DNA of 6,367 nt from Cyanobacteria bacterium UBA7694 (GTDB taxonomy: Bacteria; Cyanobacteriota; Sericytochromatia; UBA7694): positions 1 through 6,367 of the forward strand of contig DLGM01000340.1 of assembly GCA_002482705.1 (NCBI GenBank). The letters run 5' to 3'. The translations under genes were made by a program, and so were the position numbers. Positions 1 to 5,643 of the stretch are shown here, in pieces. The stretch's first letter is position 1. Each line of letters starts with the position of its first letter. A model generated the notes under the pieces. That model saw only the letters and a list, made by a program, of their open reading frames with translations, was not told where the DNA came from and did not search any database.

Positions 1-354
1 GTTGAAGCCCTGATCGCCAAAAATGGAGCGGAAGAAATCGGAGTAGTCTGCGTCGTCGCCTCCGGGGGGAGCACCTGTCGTGTGGGCACGGGCCTGTTGT
101 TGGCGCATCTGCTCAATTTGATCGGCATGTTCCCAGTCTTTGCCATACTGATCATATTTCTTGCGCTTGTCGGGGTCTTGTAACACTTCATAGGCTTCGC
201 TGAGCCGCTGAAACCGTTGTACTGCCTCCGCATCATCGGGATTGACGTCTGGGTGGTGCTGACGGGCCTGTTTGCGATAGGCCTTGCGAATTTCGTCTTG
301 GCTGGCGGATTTGGAAACCCCCAGGGTGGCATAATAATCAATAAATTCTGACAT
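1..354 (-). CDS. DnaJ/CbpA-type J-domain co-chaperone, N-terminal 118 residues (3' end cut by window edge)
   Basis: This is the start of an Hsp40 co-chaperone, which stimulates the ATPase of DnaK (Hsp70) in the cytoplasm and hands it substrates. The translation begins MSEFIDYYATLGVSKSA and holds a complete J domain at about residues 5-70, with the diagnostic HPD tripeptide at 34-36 and the helix-IV sequence KRKKYDQYG at 63-71. A Gln/Arg-rich stretch (about 78-90) and a Gly/Pro/Asp-rich linker (94-103) follow, then DYSDFFRSIFG (103-113), which resembles the linker of CbpA/DnaJ-type proteins ahead of the substrate-binding domains. The frame is open to base 1, so the rest lies outside and it cannot be seen whether a zinc finger (true DnaJ) or only beta-barrel domains (CbpA-like) follow. 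The ATG at 354-352 is the first start in frame and sits just before the J domain; only a weak AGG precedes it. It lies 386 bases downstream of mgtA, in the same orientation. Confidence 0.93.
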   Translation of the reverse strand, partial: MSEFIDYYATLGVSKSASQDEIRKAYRKQARQHHPDVNPDDAEAVQRFQRLSEAYEVLQDPDKRKKYDQYGKDWEHADQIEQMRQQQARAHTTGAPPGGDDADYSDFFRSIFGDQGFN

Positions 355-398
355 GTGGCCTGATTTTCTAGCGTGTGATAGCGTTCAACCTGATTTTA

Positions 399-451
399 AT
401 TATAATCCTTTGGGGCAAATATTTATGCATGGTGTATCAGGATTTTCTCAA
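399..451 (-). promoter_or_regulatory. Candidate promoter elements for the dnaJ-like gene
   Basis: Two weak sigma70-like arrangements are visible upstream of the J-domain gene. One is TTGAGA (451-446), an 18-base spacer and CATAAA (427-422). The other is a perfect TATAAT (404-399) with no recognisable -35 box 16-18 bases ahead of it. Nothing convincingly matches the sigma32 heat-shock consensus: CTTGAGA is followed by CACCAT, but at the wrong spacing. Two copies of CCTGATTTT (359-367 and 389-397 on the + strand) lie between these boxes and the start codon. Either arrangement would leave a leader of about 40-70 bases. Confidence 0.28.
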
Positions 452-693
452 GAGGGATGATTAAATCTTCACCGTGAAGGGGAAGAATAGCGGGCATTTG
501 AATGGCCGCAGCACCCTATTAGGGTTGCTGAAGTTGAAAGGCTGTCGGCCAGATTACACACCACTTCAGTGGGGAAACTGTCCACGTGTTGGGCGGATCG
601 CTGCAAAGGCTGCGCTTGGAACGGGGCCGCCGGAATGGCGGGAGATGTGTGAGGCGCTGGGGTGACCGTCGTTTCGCAGAGATTCCCCAGCCC

Positions 694-729
694 CAAAATC
701 TGGCTGCCCTTGAGGGCCTGAAGATTTTG
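694..729. repeat. Composite inverted repeat just downstream of mgtA
   Basis: An outer perfect pair, CAAAATCT (694-701) and AGATTTTG (722-729), encloses an inner hairpin GCCCT-TG-AGGGC (706-717). The two stems are separated by four unpaired bases on each side. It lies 11 bases past the mgtA stop codon (mgtA is read right to left), where a 3' end or processing hairpin would be expected. It is not a classic intrinsic terminator: on the minus strand the hairpin is followed by GGGGCTGGGG rather than a T run, although the closing arm itself contains TTTT. Confidence 0.55.
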
Positions 730-740
730 TGAGTAAGCGT

Positions 741-3275
741 TTAATCCTTCATCCAACGGTAAAACCACTGCTTGGTCACCTCGGCGGAGATGAGGTAACA
801 GAGCACCAGGGCCAAGATGACCCCTAAATAGGTAAAGGGCAGCGGGGTAAACCCCAATGGGCTTGCCAGGGGGGAATAGGGCAAGGCCAAGGTGACGAGC
901 ATGACCGTACCGGTGACGGTGAGCATGGCATTGCTGGGGCGGCTCTGGAGCAGGGGCAAACGGGTGCGAATGGCAAAGACCACCAAGCAGGCTGAAAAGA
1001 TCGATTCAATGAACCAGGCGGTCTGGAAATGGGCCGGGTCCGCTCTTAAAACCCACAATAAAACGGCAAACGTGGCATAGTCAAACACTGAGCTGAGCCC
1101 GCCAAAGGCTAGCATAAAGCGGCGAATGAAGTGAATGTCCATGCGGTGGGGGCGTTCGGTGTAATAGGTGTCTACCCGGTCGGTGGCAATGGTCATTTCC
1201 GGTAGATCGGTCAAGAAATTGATCAGCAGAATCTGTTTGGGCAGCATGGGCAAAAAGGGCAAAAAGAGCGAGGCACCCGCCATGCTGAACATATTGCCAA
1301 AATTGGCGCTGGTGGCCATAAAAATGTATTTGAGGGTATTGGCAAAGGTCTTGCGTCCCTCTTCAATGCCTTGGCGCAACACGTCTAGGTCCTGCTTGAG
1401 CAAGACCAGATCGGCGGCTTCTTTGGCCACATCCACGGCATTCTCTACAGAAATGCCCACATCGGCACTGTGTAAAGAGGGCGCATCGTTGACCCCGTCT
1501 CCCATGTAGCCCACGACGTGCCCCCGTTTTTTGAGGGCCAGGATAATCCGTTCTTTTTGGTTGGGGTCAACCTCTGCAAAAATGGTGTTGTTTTCCACTG
1601 CATGCCAGAGGGCTTCGTCACGCATGCGATTGAGATCTTCTCCGGTCAGGATTTGATGCTCATCGAGCCCGACCATTTGGGCCGTATGACGCGCAACCAA
1701 ATTGTTATCGCCGGTAATGACCTTGACTTGGACCCCCAGATTGGCCAAGGCCTGAAGGGTTTCTTTGACCCCGCCTTTGGGGGGATCAAAAAAGAGTAAA
1801 AATCCGGCAAAGGTCATTTGCGTTTCATCGGCCAGTGTATATCCGTGAGCGGAGGTTGTGAGGGGCTTTGTGGCTAATCCCAAGACGCGGTAGCCTTGGG
1901 CGCTCCACGCTTCAAAGTGGGTTTGAATGTGGGTGCGGTAGCTCTCATCCAAGGGCTGTATCTGCCCGTCTGTGTTGACTGCGGTACACGCTGCCAGCAC
2001 ATTGTGTAAGGCCCCTTTGGTAATCAGGAGGGGGGTGTCTTGGGGATTGGCGACCACAATGCTTAAGCGTTTGCGTGTGAAGTCGTAGGGAATTTCATCC
2101 ACCTTGTGGTAGCCTTCGGTGGTTTGGGTTCCTTGGCTGATAATGGCGGCATCCAATGGGTTGGGCATGCCCGTTTGCAGGGCGGCATTCAGATAGGCAT
2201 ACGCTCCGACCTCCGCCGAGGGATTCCCGTGGATGTCGAGCGCCCCGTCCAGTTTGACCACCCCTTGGGTGAGGGTGCCGGTTTTGTCGGTACAGAGCAC
2301 GTCCATACTGCCGAAGTTCTCAATCGACTCTAAGCGTCGCACAATCACCCCGCGTTGGGCCATTGCCTGAGAGCCTTTGGCGAGGTTGATGCTGATGATC
2401 GCCGGTAAAAGCTGGGGAGTCAGCCCCACCGCCAGGGCCATTGAAAACAGGAACGAATCGATCACGGGCTTGTGGAACAGGACATTAAAAAAGAAAATCC
2501 CCAGCACGAGCACAAACATGATTTCTGTCAGCAGATAACCCAGTTGGCGAATGCCGTTCTGAAATTCCGTTTGGGGCGGGCGCACATTCAGGCGGCTGGC
2601 GATTTGGCCAAACTCGGTGTGCAGGCCGGTTTTGACACTCATGACACGGGCTTGCCCACTGCGCACACTGGTGCCCATAAAGACCGCATTGGTGAGTTGG
2701 GCCAAGCTGCTGTTAGCAGGCAAGATTCCCGGCTTTTTTTCGACCGGGAAGGTCTCGCCTGTCAGCACCGCCTGATCGACAAAAAAGTCTTTGGCGCTGA
2801 GAATGATGCCGTCAGCAGGAATGAGGCTCCCGGCGGAGAGCTGCACAACATCCCCCGGTACAATCTCGGCGGTCGGTAACAACAGGGGTTGCCCATTGCG
2901 CAACACGCTGGTTTTAAACGACACCTGTTCCTTCAGGCGCTTGGCGGCATTGTTGGCCCCATATTCTTGGTAAAAGCTGAGCAGCCCGCTGCCCAAGACA
3001 ATCAACAAAATAATCAGCGCGTCCGGCCAGTCTTGCAGAAAAGCGGAGATCAGGGCAGCAAAAATCAGGATCAAGACGATCGGGCTTTTAAACTGGTTGA
3101 TCAACAGGCCCAGGGCCGAGGCCTGCGACTTACTCTGCAAACTGTTGGGGCCATGCTGGCGCAGGCGGGCGAAGGCTTCCTGTGTGCTTAATCCCTGGGG
3201 GGTGCTGGCGAGTTCTTGCCCGGTTATGGCAACGGACTGACTCCAATAGGGTGCTGACGGGGTGGTTTCGCTCAT
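741..3275 (-). CDS. mgtA: Mg2+-translocating P-type ATPase (MgtA/MgtB type, P3B)
   Basis: This inner-membrane pump uses ATP to move Mg2+ into the cell, with a phospho-aspartate intermediate. It has 844 residues, slightly shorter than the roughly 900 of E. coli MgtA. A cation-ATPase N-terminal domain (about 5-60) is followed by TM1-2 (about 65-101), the actuator domain with LTGET (171-175), and TM3-4 (about 246-296) with GLTPQLLPAI (284-293). The phosphorylation motif DKTGTLTQG has the catalytic Asp at 330, and KGAL (420-423) lies in the nucleotide domain. The P-domain motifs TGD (521-523) and MGDGVNDAP (591-599) follow, then a six-helix C-terminal membrane region (about 650-832) with SANFGNMFSMAGASLF and TDLPEMTIATD, typical of the MgtA family. 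All catalytic motifs are intact. The ATG at 3275-3273 is the first in frame after a TAA at 3296-3294; its Shine-Dalgarno is weak. TM4 carries Gln288 where E. coli MgtA, as I recall it, has Glu. No long Mg2+-sensing leader fits between the predicted promoter and the start. Confidence 0.96.
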   Translation of the reverse strand: MSETTPSAPYWSQSVAITGQELASTPQGLSTQEAFARLRQHGPNSLQSKSQASALGLLINQFKSPIVLILIFAALISAFLQDWPDALIILLIVLGSGLLSFYQEYGANNAAKRLKEQVSFKTSVLRNGQPLLLPTAEIVPGDVVQLSAGSLIPADGIILSAKDFFVDQAVLTGETFPVEKKPGILPANSSLAQLTNAVFMGTSVRSGQARVMSVKTGLHTEFGQIASRLNVRPPQTEFQNGIRQLGYLLTEIMFVLVLGIFFFNVLFHKPVIDSFLFSMALAVGLTPQLLPAIISINLAKGSQAMAQRGVIVRRLESIENFGSMDVLCTDKTGTLTQGVVKLDGALDIHGNPSAEVGAYAYLNAALQTGMPNPLDAAIISQGTQTTEGYHKVDEIPYDFTRKRLSIVVANPQDTPLLITKGALHNVLAACTAVNTDGQIQPLDESYRTHIQTHFEAWSAQGYRVLGLATKPLTTSAHGYTLADETQMTFAGFLLFFDPPKGGVKETLQALANLGVQVKVITGDNNLVARHTAQMVGLDEHQILTGEDLNRMRDEALWHAVENNTIFAEVDPNQKERIILALKKRGHVVGYMGDGVNDAPSLHSADVGISVENAVDVAKEAADLVLLKQDLDVLRQGIEEGRKTFANTLKYIFMATSANFGNMFSMAGASLFLPFLPMLPKQILLINFLTDLPEMTIATDRVDTYYTERPHRMDIHFIRRFMLAFGGLSSVFDYATFAVLLWVLRADPAHFQTAWFIESIFSACLVVFAIRTRLPLLQSRPSNAMLTVTGTVMLVTLALPYSPLASPLGFTPLPFTYLGVILALVLCYLISAEVTKQWFYRWMKD

Positions 3276-3293
3276 GGAGGCCTGCTTGTGGAG

Positions 3294-3317
3294 TTACTGC
3301 GATTGTAAATCCATCAT
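3294..3317 (-). other. Seven-codon mini-ORF with strong Shine-Dalgarno, in frame upstream of mgtA
   Basis: On the minus strand GGGGAGG is followed by ATGATG and then a frame reading MMDLQSQ and a TAA stop. The frame is the same as mgtA, and only 18 bases separate this stop from the mgtA ATG. It is the best ribosome-binding site I found in the window. It might be a leader peptide translationally coupled to mgtA, or the remnant of a longer mgtA N-terminus interrupted by one stop codon. Against both, the two ATGs overlap the proposed -10 box TATGAT, so a transcript from that promoter would begin downstream of them. Confidence 0.25.
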
Positions 3318-3341
3318 AGTCCTCCCCTGTGTTTCCATCAA
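3313..3341 (-). promoter_or_regulatory. Candidate sigma70-type promoter of mgtA
   Basis: TTGATG (3341-3336) and TATGAT (3318-3313) are separated by exactly 17 bases, matching the -35 and -10 consensus at 4/6 and 5/6. Transcription would start near 3306, giving a leader of about 30 bases. That is too short for the long Mg2+-responsive leader known from enteric mgtA or for an M-box. The -10 box overlaps the start codons of the seven-codon mini-ORF, so either the promoter or the mini-ORF may be wrong. Confidence 0.42.
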
Positions 3342-3368
3342 GGCTGTGGGGGGCAAACAAGTTTTTCT

Positions 3369-3404
3369 CTGGGCCAGAACCTTTTGGGTGCGCTTCCGGC
3401 CCAG
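3369..3404 (-). repeat. Hairpin immediately after the acyltransferase gene
   Basis: CTGGGCC (3369-3375) and GGCCCAG (3398-3404) form a 7-bp stem. After one A/C mismatch this is extended inward by GAA/TTC, and the loop holds a further small ACC/GGT pairing. It starts 5 bases past the acyltransferase stop, so it probably forms the 3' end of that transcript or stabilises it. On the minus strand the stem is followed by AGAAAAAC, not a T run. It is therefore not a standard intrinsic terminator, and its role in termination is inferred from position only. Confidence 0.45.
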
Positions 3405-3409
3405 GTGGG

Positions 3410-4819
3410 TTAGTGTTGAGAACTTCCCAATACGGGGCTCTTGCCCCATAGGGCGGCCCGGTACCGTTCGGCCTGACTTTTCCAGGTTTCTCCCAGTTCA
3501 AAACCTGTGTGGTCATCGCGTTTGATCAGCAGTTTGGCGGCGGTGAGGTGGGCCAGGGCCTCTTCGACCATGGGTAAAAAACATTCCGGGTGTTGGGCCA
3601 CAAAAGCTTTGGGATGGGCAAAGGGTAACCCCTTGTGCTGGGATACCACTTCGATCAGCTGGGTATAGGCCTGCTCCAGAGGGCTAAATAGGGCTTGCAG
3701 CAGGGCACTGAGTGCTTCATCCGGGCGGGTGGAAGCGACCCGGCTGTAACGCTCGGAAAAGCTGTGGGTGTGGACATGGTGCTGCACAATCGGATGGTTG
3801 GGGCGATGGGCCAGTAAATCCGGGTAAAACAGGTGCATCCACTGATAACGCAGAGTGTACTCGGTTTTCCGCGCAACGTGGCCCACGTCTTCGAGGGGGC
3901 TGTGCAGCACCGTGCCACCCCGCTCTTGGATGGCCTCGGTCAAACTCTGTAGGGTGTAACCCAGTTCTGGGTGATGGTGCAAAAAAGCCCGCAAATGGTA
4001 GGTGGTCACGATATAACTTTGTTGTAACTGTTGCATCACCGCATGGCTGACCGCATGCACATCGCTGTTATTGTCCATGACCACGGGTTCGCCACAGACC
4101 ATGTGGACCCGGCCAATGTGGATATTGCCCTGGATGAGTTGCAGCCACCATTTGATCAGGGGGCCTAAGCGCATCAGGGGTTTGGGGCCCCCATCCAGTT
4201 CTCTCATCAGGGATTGTTCTTCGGGGATGCGGTCATAGGTAATGGCTATTGGCAGCAGGGTACAGGCTACGCCCGTCTGTTGCAGGGCACGCAGCAGGCC
4301 GCGTTTGGGGGGCAGGCATTGGCGGGCCCGGCTGCGGGTGCCTTCGATAAAGATTTCTAAGGTTTGTTTGGCTGTCACCAGTTGCCGGAGCTGGGCATTG
4401 AGTTCCGGGTCGGGTTTGCCCTGCCCCCGCTTGATGTAAAAGGCATAGGCCTGTTTGAGCAACCAGCCCAAAAACGGCAGTTTGCCCAATTGCAGGTCAG
4501 CGGCAATATAGGGGATCGAAATTTTGAGTTCGGGATGGGCAAAACACAGGTAGGAACAGACCAAGAAGTCCATCATGCTGCGGTGGGTGGGGGCCAGCAC
4601 CACCAGATGATCCGGGGGGATATGGGCCGTGGCCTGGGTGAAGCTGGCGTGGTCGAAGGTAATGCTGGAGCAGCCTTTGCGGAAGGCTTTGCGCAGCACA
4701 AAGCCGAGCAGGCGGATGGCCCAGTTGCCGTGGGGGGCGCGGCGGACCCAAGCTAGGTCGCTATAGGCGTCGTGGTATTCGGAGCCAGCCAGCAGTATTT
4801 CGCGATCAGGGTTTGGCAT
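3410..4819 (-). CDS. Glycerol-3-phosphate acyltransferase-like protein (PlsB/GNPAT type LPLAT), compact form
   Basis: A membrane-associated acyltransferase, expected to transfer a fatty acyl group to the sn-1 position of glycerol 3-phosphate (or to dihydroxyacetone phosphate), the first step of glycerophospholipid synthesis. The four family blocks are visible in order. Block I is PTHRSMMDFL (77-86), with the catalytic HX4D as His79 and Asp84. Block II is AFYIKRG (126-132). Block III is FIEGTRSR (157-164), which binds the glycerol phosphate. Block IV is LLPIAITYDRIPEE (188-201). The block IV wording and the following IHIGRVHMVCGEPV look more like the GPAT/GNPAT branch than like soluble PlsC-type enzymes. 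At 469 residues it is far shorter than E. coli PlsB (about 807), and the C-terminal 200 residues have no domain I can name. No clear transmembrane helix is seen. The ATG at 4819-4817 is the only Met before block I; it has no Shine-Dalgarno. The exact acceptor substrate is inferred. It follows its own promoter candidate and is separated from mgtA by 134 bases. Confidence 0.85.
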   Translation of the reverse strand: MPNPDREILLAGSEYHDAYSDLAWVRRAPHGNWAIRLLGFVLRKAFRKGCSSITFDHASFTQATAHIPPDHLVVLAPTHRSMMDFLVCSYLCFAHPELKISIPYIAADLQLGKLPFLGWLLKQAYAFYIKRGQGKPDPELNAQLRQLVTAKQTLEIFIEGTRSRARQCLPPKRGLLRALQQTGVACTLLPIAITYDRIPEEQSLMRELDGGPKPLMRLGPLIKWWLQLIQGNIHIGRVHMVCGEPVVMDNNSDVHAVSHAVMQQLQQSYIVTTYHLRAFLHHHPELGYTLQSLTEAIQERGGTVLHSPLEDVGHVARKTEYTLRYQWMHLFYPDLLAHRPNHPIVQHHVHTHSFSERYSRVASTRPDEALSALLQALFSPLEQAYTQLIEVVSQHKGLPFAHPKAFVAQHPECFLPMVEEALAHLTAAKLLIKRDDHTGFELGETWKSQAERYRAALWGKSPVLGSSQH

Positions 4820-4830
4820 ACGGTTTATAT

Positions 4831-4876
4831 GTCAGTGTCCTGACTGGGAGGGCATCGCTGAGGGGGGGCAGTCAGG
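4831..4876 (-). repeat. Alternative hairpins in the acyltransferase leader
   Basis: CCTGACTG (4839-4846) and CAGTCAGG (4869-4876) form a perfect 8-bp inverted repeat around a 22-base loop that holds a run of seven G (C in the minus-strand RNA). The arm nearer the gene can instead pair with GTCAG (4831-4835), giving a competing GTCAG-TGTC-CTGAC hairpin (4831-4844). The two folds exclude each other because they share bases 4840-4844. The element lies 12 bases upstream of the acyltransferase ATG, inside the predicted 5' leader, so it could influence translation or early termination; that role is inference. Confidence 0.45.
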
Positions 4877-4902
4877 CTCAGTGCGCTTTCCTTGTGATGG
4901 GA

Positions 4903-4914
4903 TACCCGAAGGTA
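4903..4914 (-). other. UUCG-tetraloop hairpin at the predicted 5' end of the acyltransferase mRNA
   Basis: On the minus strand TACC-TTCG-GGTA forms a four-base-pair stem closed by C-G around a UUCG tetraloop, extendable by one G-U pair. The predicted transcription start, seven bases beyond the -10 box, falls at 4914 or 4915, so the mRNA would begin with this hairpin. Short 5'-terminal stem-loops are known to shield bacterial transcripts from pyrophosphate removal and RNase E. Whether it does so here is inference. Confidence 0.4.
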
Positions 4915-4920
4915 CTTTTA

Positions 4921-4949
4921 AATATACTGTAGTTTGCCCGATTTGCCAA
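4921..4949 (-). promoter_or_regulatory. Sigma70-type promoter of the acyltransferase gene
   Basis: TTGGCA (4949-4944) and TATATT (4926-4921) are separated by exactly 17 bases. Each hexamer is close to consensus, making this the best promoter in the window. Transcription would start near 4914, giving a leader of about 95 bases that holds the UUCG hairpin and the alternative hairpins. The -35 box lies in the T tail of the terminator proposed for the upstream GNAT gene, so the end of one transcript and the start of the next are nested. Confidence 0.6.
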
Positions 4950-4974
4950 AAGGCCCTCAGGATCTTTGGGGCCT
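4946..4974 (-). terminator. Intrinsic terminator candidate for the GNAT gene
   Basis: On the minus strand AGGCCC (4974-4969), a 12-base loop and GGGCCT (4956-4951) form a GC-rich 6-bp stem followed directly by TTT and then GGC. It begins 24 bases past the GNAT stop codon, the expected position. The T tail is short (four T counting the last stem base), so termination may be partial. A second small palindrome, GATCTT-A-AAGATC (4995-5007), straddles the GNAT stop codon itself. Confidence 0.5.
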
Positions 4975-4998
4975 GTGAAGGCAAGGTGGGCTTTGATC

Positions 4999-5571
4999 TT
5001 AAAGATCCAGGTACCAGATCAGCTGGGTTTCATGGGCGCATTCGGGCTCATGATAATAGGCGTAGGTGTTGATCTCTCCAAGCACGGCCCCTTGTTTGTG
5101 GTAAAACTTGCAGGCGGCGACATTGTTGTTTTGGCATTCGATTTTTAGTTGTGTCAGCCCTCTGTGTTGGCTCCAGCGTTTGACCCGTGTAAAGAGTAGC
5201 TGGGCGACGCCTTGGCCCTGGTGCGTGGGGGCGACGCGGATGTCCCATAAGACGGCGAGGTCGGTGCGTCCGGCTAACATGTGGATGGTGGGGGTGTGGC
5301 AGAGCACCGCTGCGCCGCCGACGGGCGTCTGGTCATCATAGGCAATTAGAAAACCCCAGTTGCTGAGGTCAAACTGGCTGGCCAATTCGGTCATTTGGGC
5401 ATATTTTGCGAGATCTTTGTTGTAGGGTGCTACTTCGGTTTCAATCAGACGTACACCCCCGAGCCCCGCATTGACTCTTTCAATGCGGTATTCGCTGCGT
5501 ACCTGTACGATCATCGGGATTTGGTCGTAGGTTGCAAGCTGAGTGGCGTCAATGGCTTGAAGGGTAATCAT
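4999..5571 (-). CDS. GNAT-family N-acetyltransferase, streptothricin-acetyltransferase-like
   Basis: A 190-residue soluble acetyltransferase expected to move an acetyl group from acetyl-CoA to an amine. Motif A is LWDIRVAPTHQGQGVAQLL (108-126): a beta strand followed by the pyrophosphate-binding Q-G-Q-G-V-A loop (118-123). Motif B is LKIECQNNNVAACKFYHKQG (142-161), a classic GNAT C-terminal block. The ECQNNNVAACKFY wording and the ending LGEINTYAYY...IWYLDL resemble streptothricin acetyltransferases (Sat) and their uncharacterised relatives. This suggests a Sat-like fold but does not prove that an antibiotic is the substrate. The N-terminal 70 residues are less typical and probably shape the substrate site. 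The ATG at 5571-5569 is preceded by GGTGA at a usable distance and is the first in frame. The gene stands alone, with a palindrome-rich gap upstream and a terminator candidate downstream. Confidence 0.85.
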   Translation of the reverse strand: MITLQAIDATQLATYDQIPMIVQVRSEYRIERVNAGLGGVRLIETEVAPYNKDLAKYAQMTELASQFDLSNWGFLIAYDDQTPVGGAAVLCHTPTIHMLAGRTDLAVLWDIRVAPTHQGQGVAQLLFTRVKRWSQHRGLTQLKIECQNNNVAACKFYHKQGAVLGEINTYAYYHEPECAHETQLIWYLDL

Positions 5572-5597
5572 GATTCACCGTGTATATCTTCTTATTG

Positions 5598-5630
5598 TGT
5601 GGGGCGACGATACGCAGAAATCTCCCCACA
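5598..5630. repeat. Inverted repeat upstream of the GNAT gene
   Basis: TGTGGGG (5598-5604) and CCCCACA (5624-5630) are perfect 7-bp arms around a 19-base spacer, starting 27 bases upstream of the GNAT start codon. It lies in the leader or promoter region of that gene and could be an operator or a leader hairpin. No well-placed -35/-10 pair was found near it, so the function is open. Confidence 0.4.
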
Positions 5631-5643
5631 GAGTATTCCAAGT

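Larger units (their letters stand above)
355..740. other. 386-base intergenic region with several small inverted repeats and no convincing gene
   Basis: No protein gene can be supported here. The two longest open frames, one on each strand, start with GTG, lack a Shine-Dalgarno and have low-complexity, unfamiliar translations. Five inverted repeats occur in 263 bases. These are CTTCAC-C-GTGAAG (467-479), a CAGCACCCT/AGGGTTGCTG hairpin with one bulged T (509-530), CCACT-TC-AGTGG (561-572), CCGCC-GGAAT-GGCGG (627-641) and the composite element at 694-729. No tRNA cloverleaf or rRNA segment was recognised. The region could be the structured 3' end of the mgtA transcript, the leader of the dnaJ-like gene, or a small RNA; the sequence alone does not decide. 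Confidence 0.5.

Noticed and set aside
474..665. 63-codon plus-strand open frame in the mgtA-dnaJ gap
   Set aside because: It has a GTG start, no ribosome site, an opposite orientation to every other gene and an unfamiliar translation.
469..768. 99-codon minus-strand open frame overlapping the end of mgtA
   Set aside because: It starts with GTG inside mgtA, has no Shine-Dalgarno, and its translation (rich in Ser, Ala and Pro) matches no family I know. It crosses the composite hairpin, and non-coding structured RNA explains the region as well.
1248..1265. Tandem GGGCAAAAA repeat
   Set aside because: It lies inside mgtA and encodes the FLPFLP loop of the membrane region, a sequence I recognise as normal for the family, so protein coding explains it.
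3130..3516. 128-codon minus-strand open frame spanning the mgtA start and the acyltransferase end
   Set aside because: It overlaps two well-supported genes in another frame, is Pro/Gly-rich and has no domain; it is a shadow frame.
4832..4855. Seven-codon in-frame mini-ORF (MPSQSGH) ahead of the acyltransferase
   Set aside because: It mirrors the mini-ORF before mgtA, but it has no Shine-Dalgarno and is embedded in the leader hairpins; short frames of this size are expected by chance.
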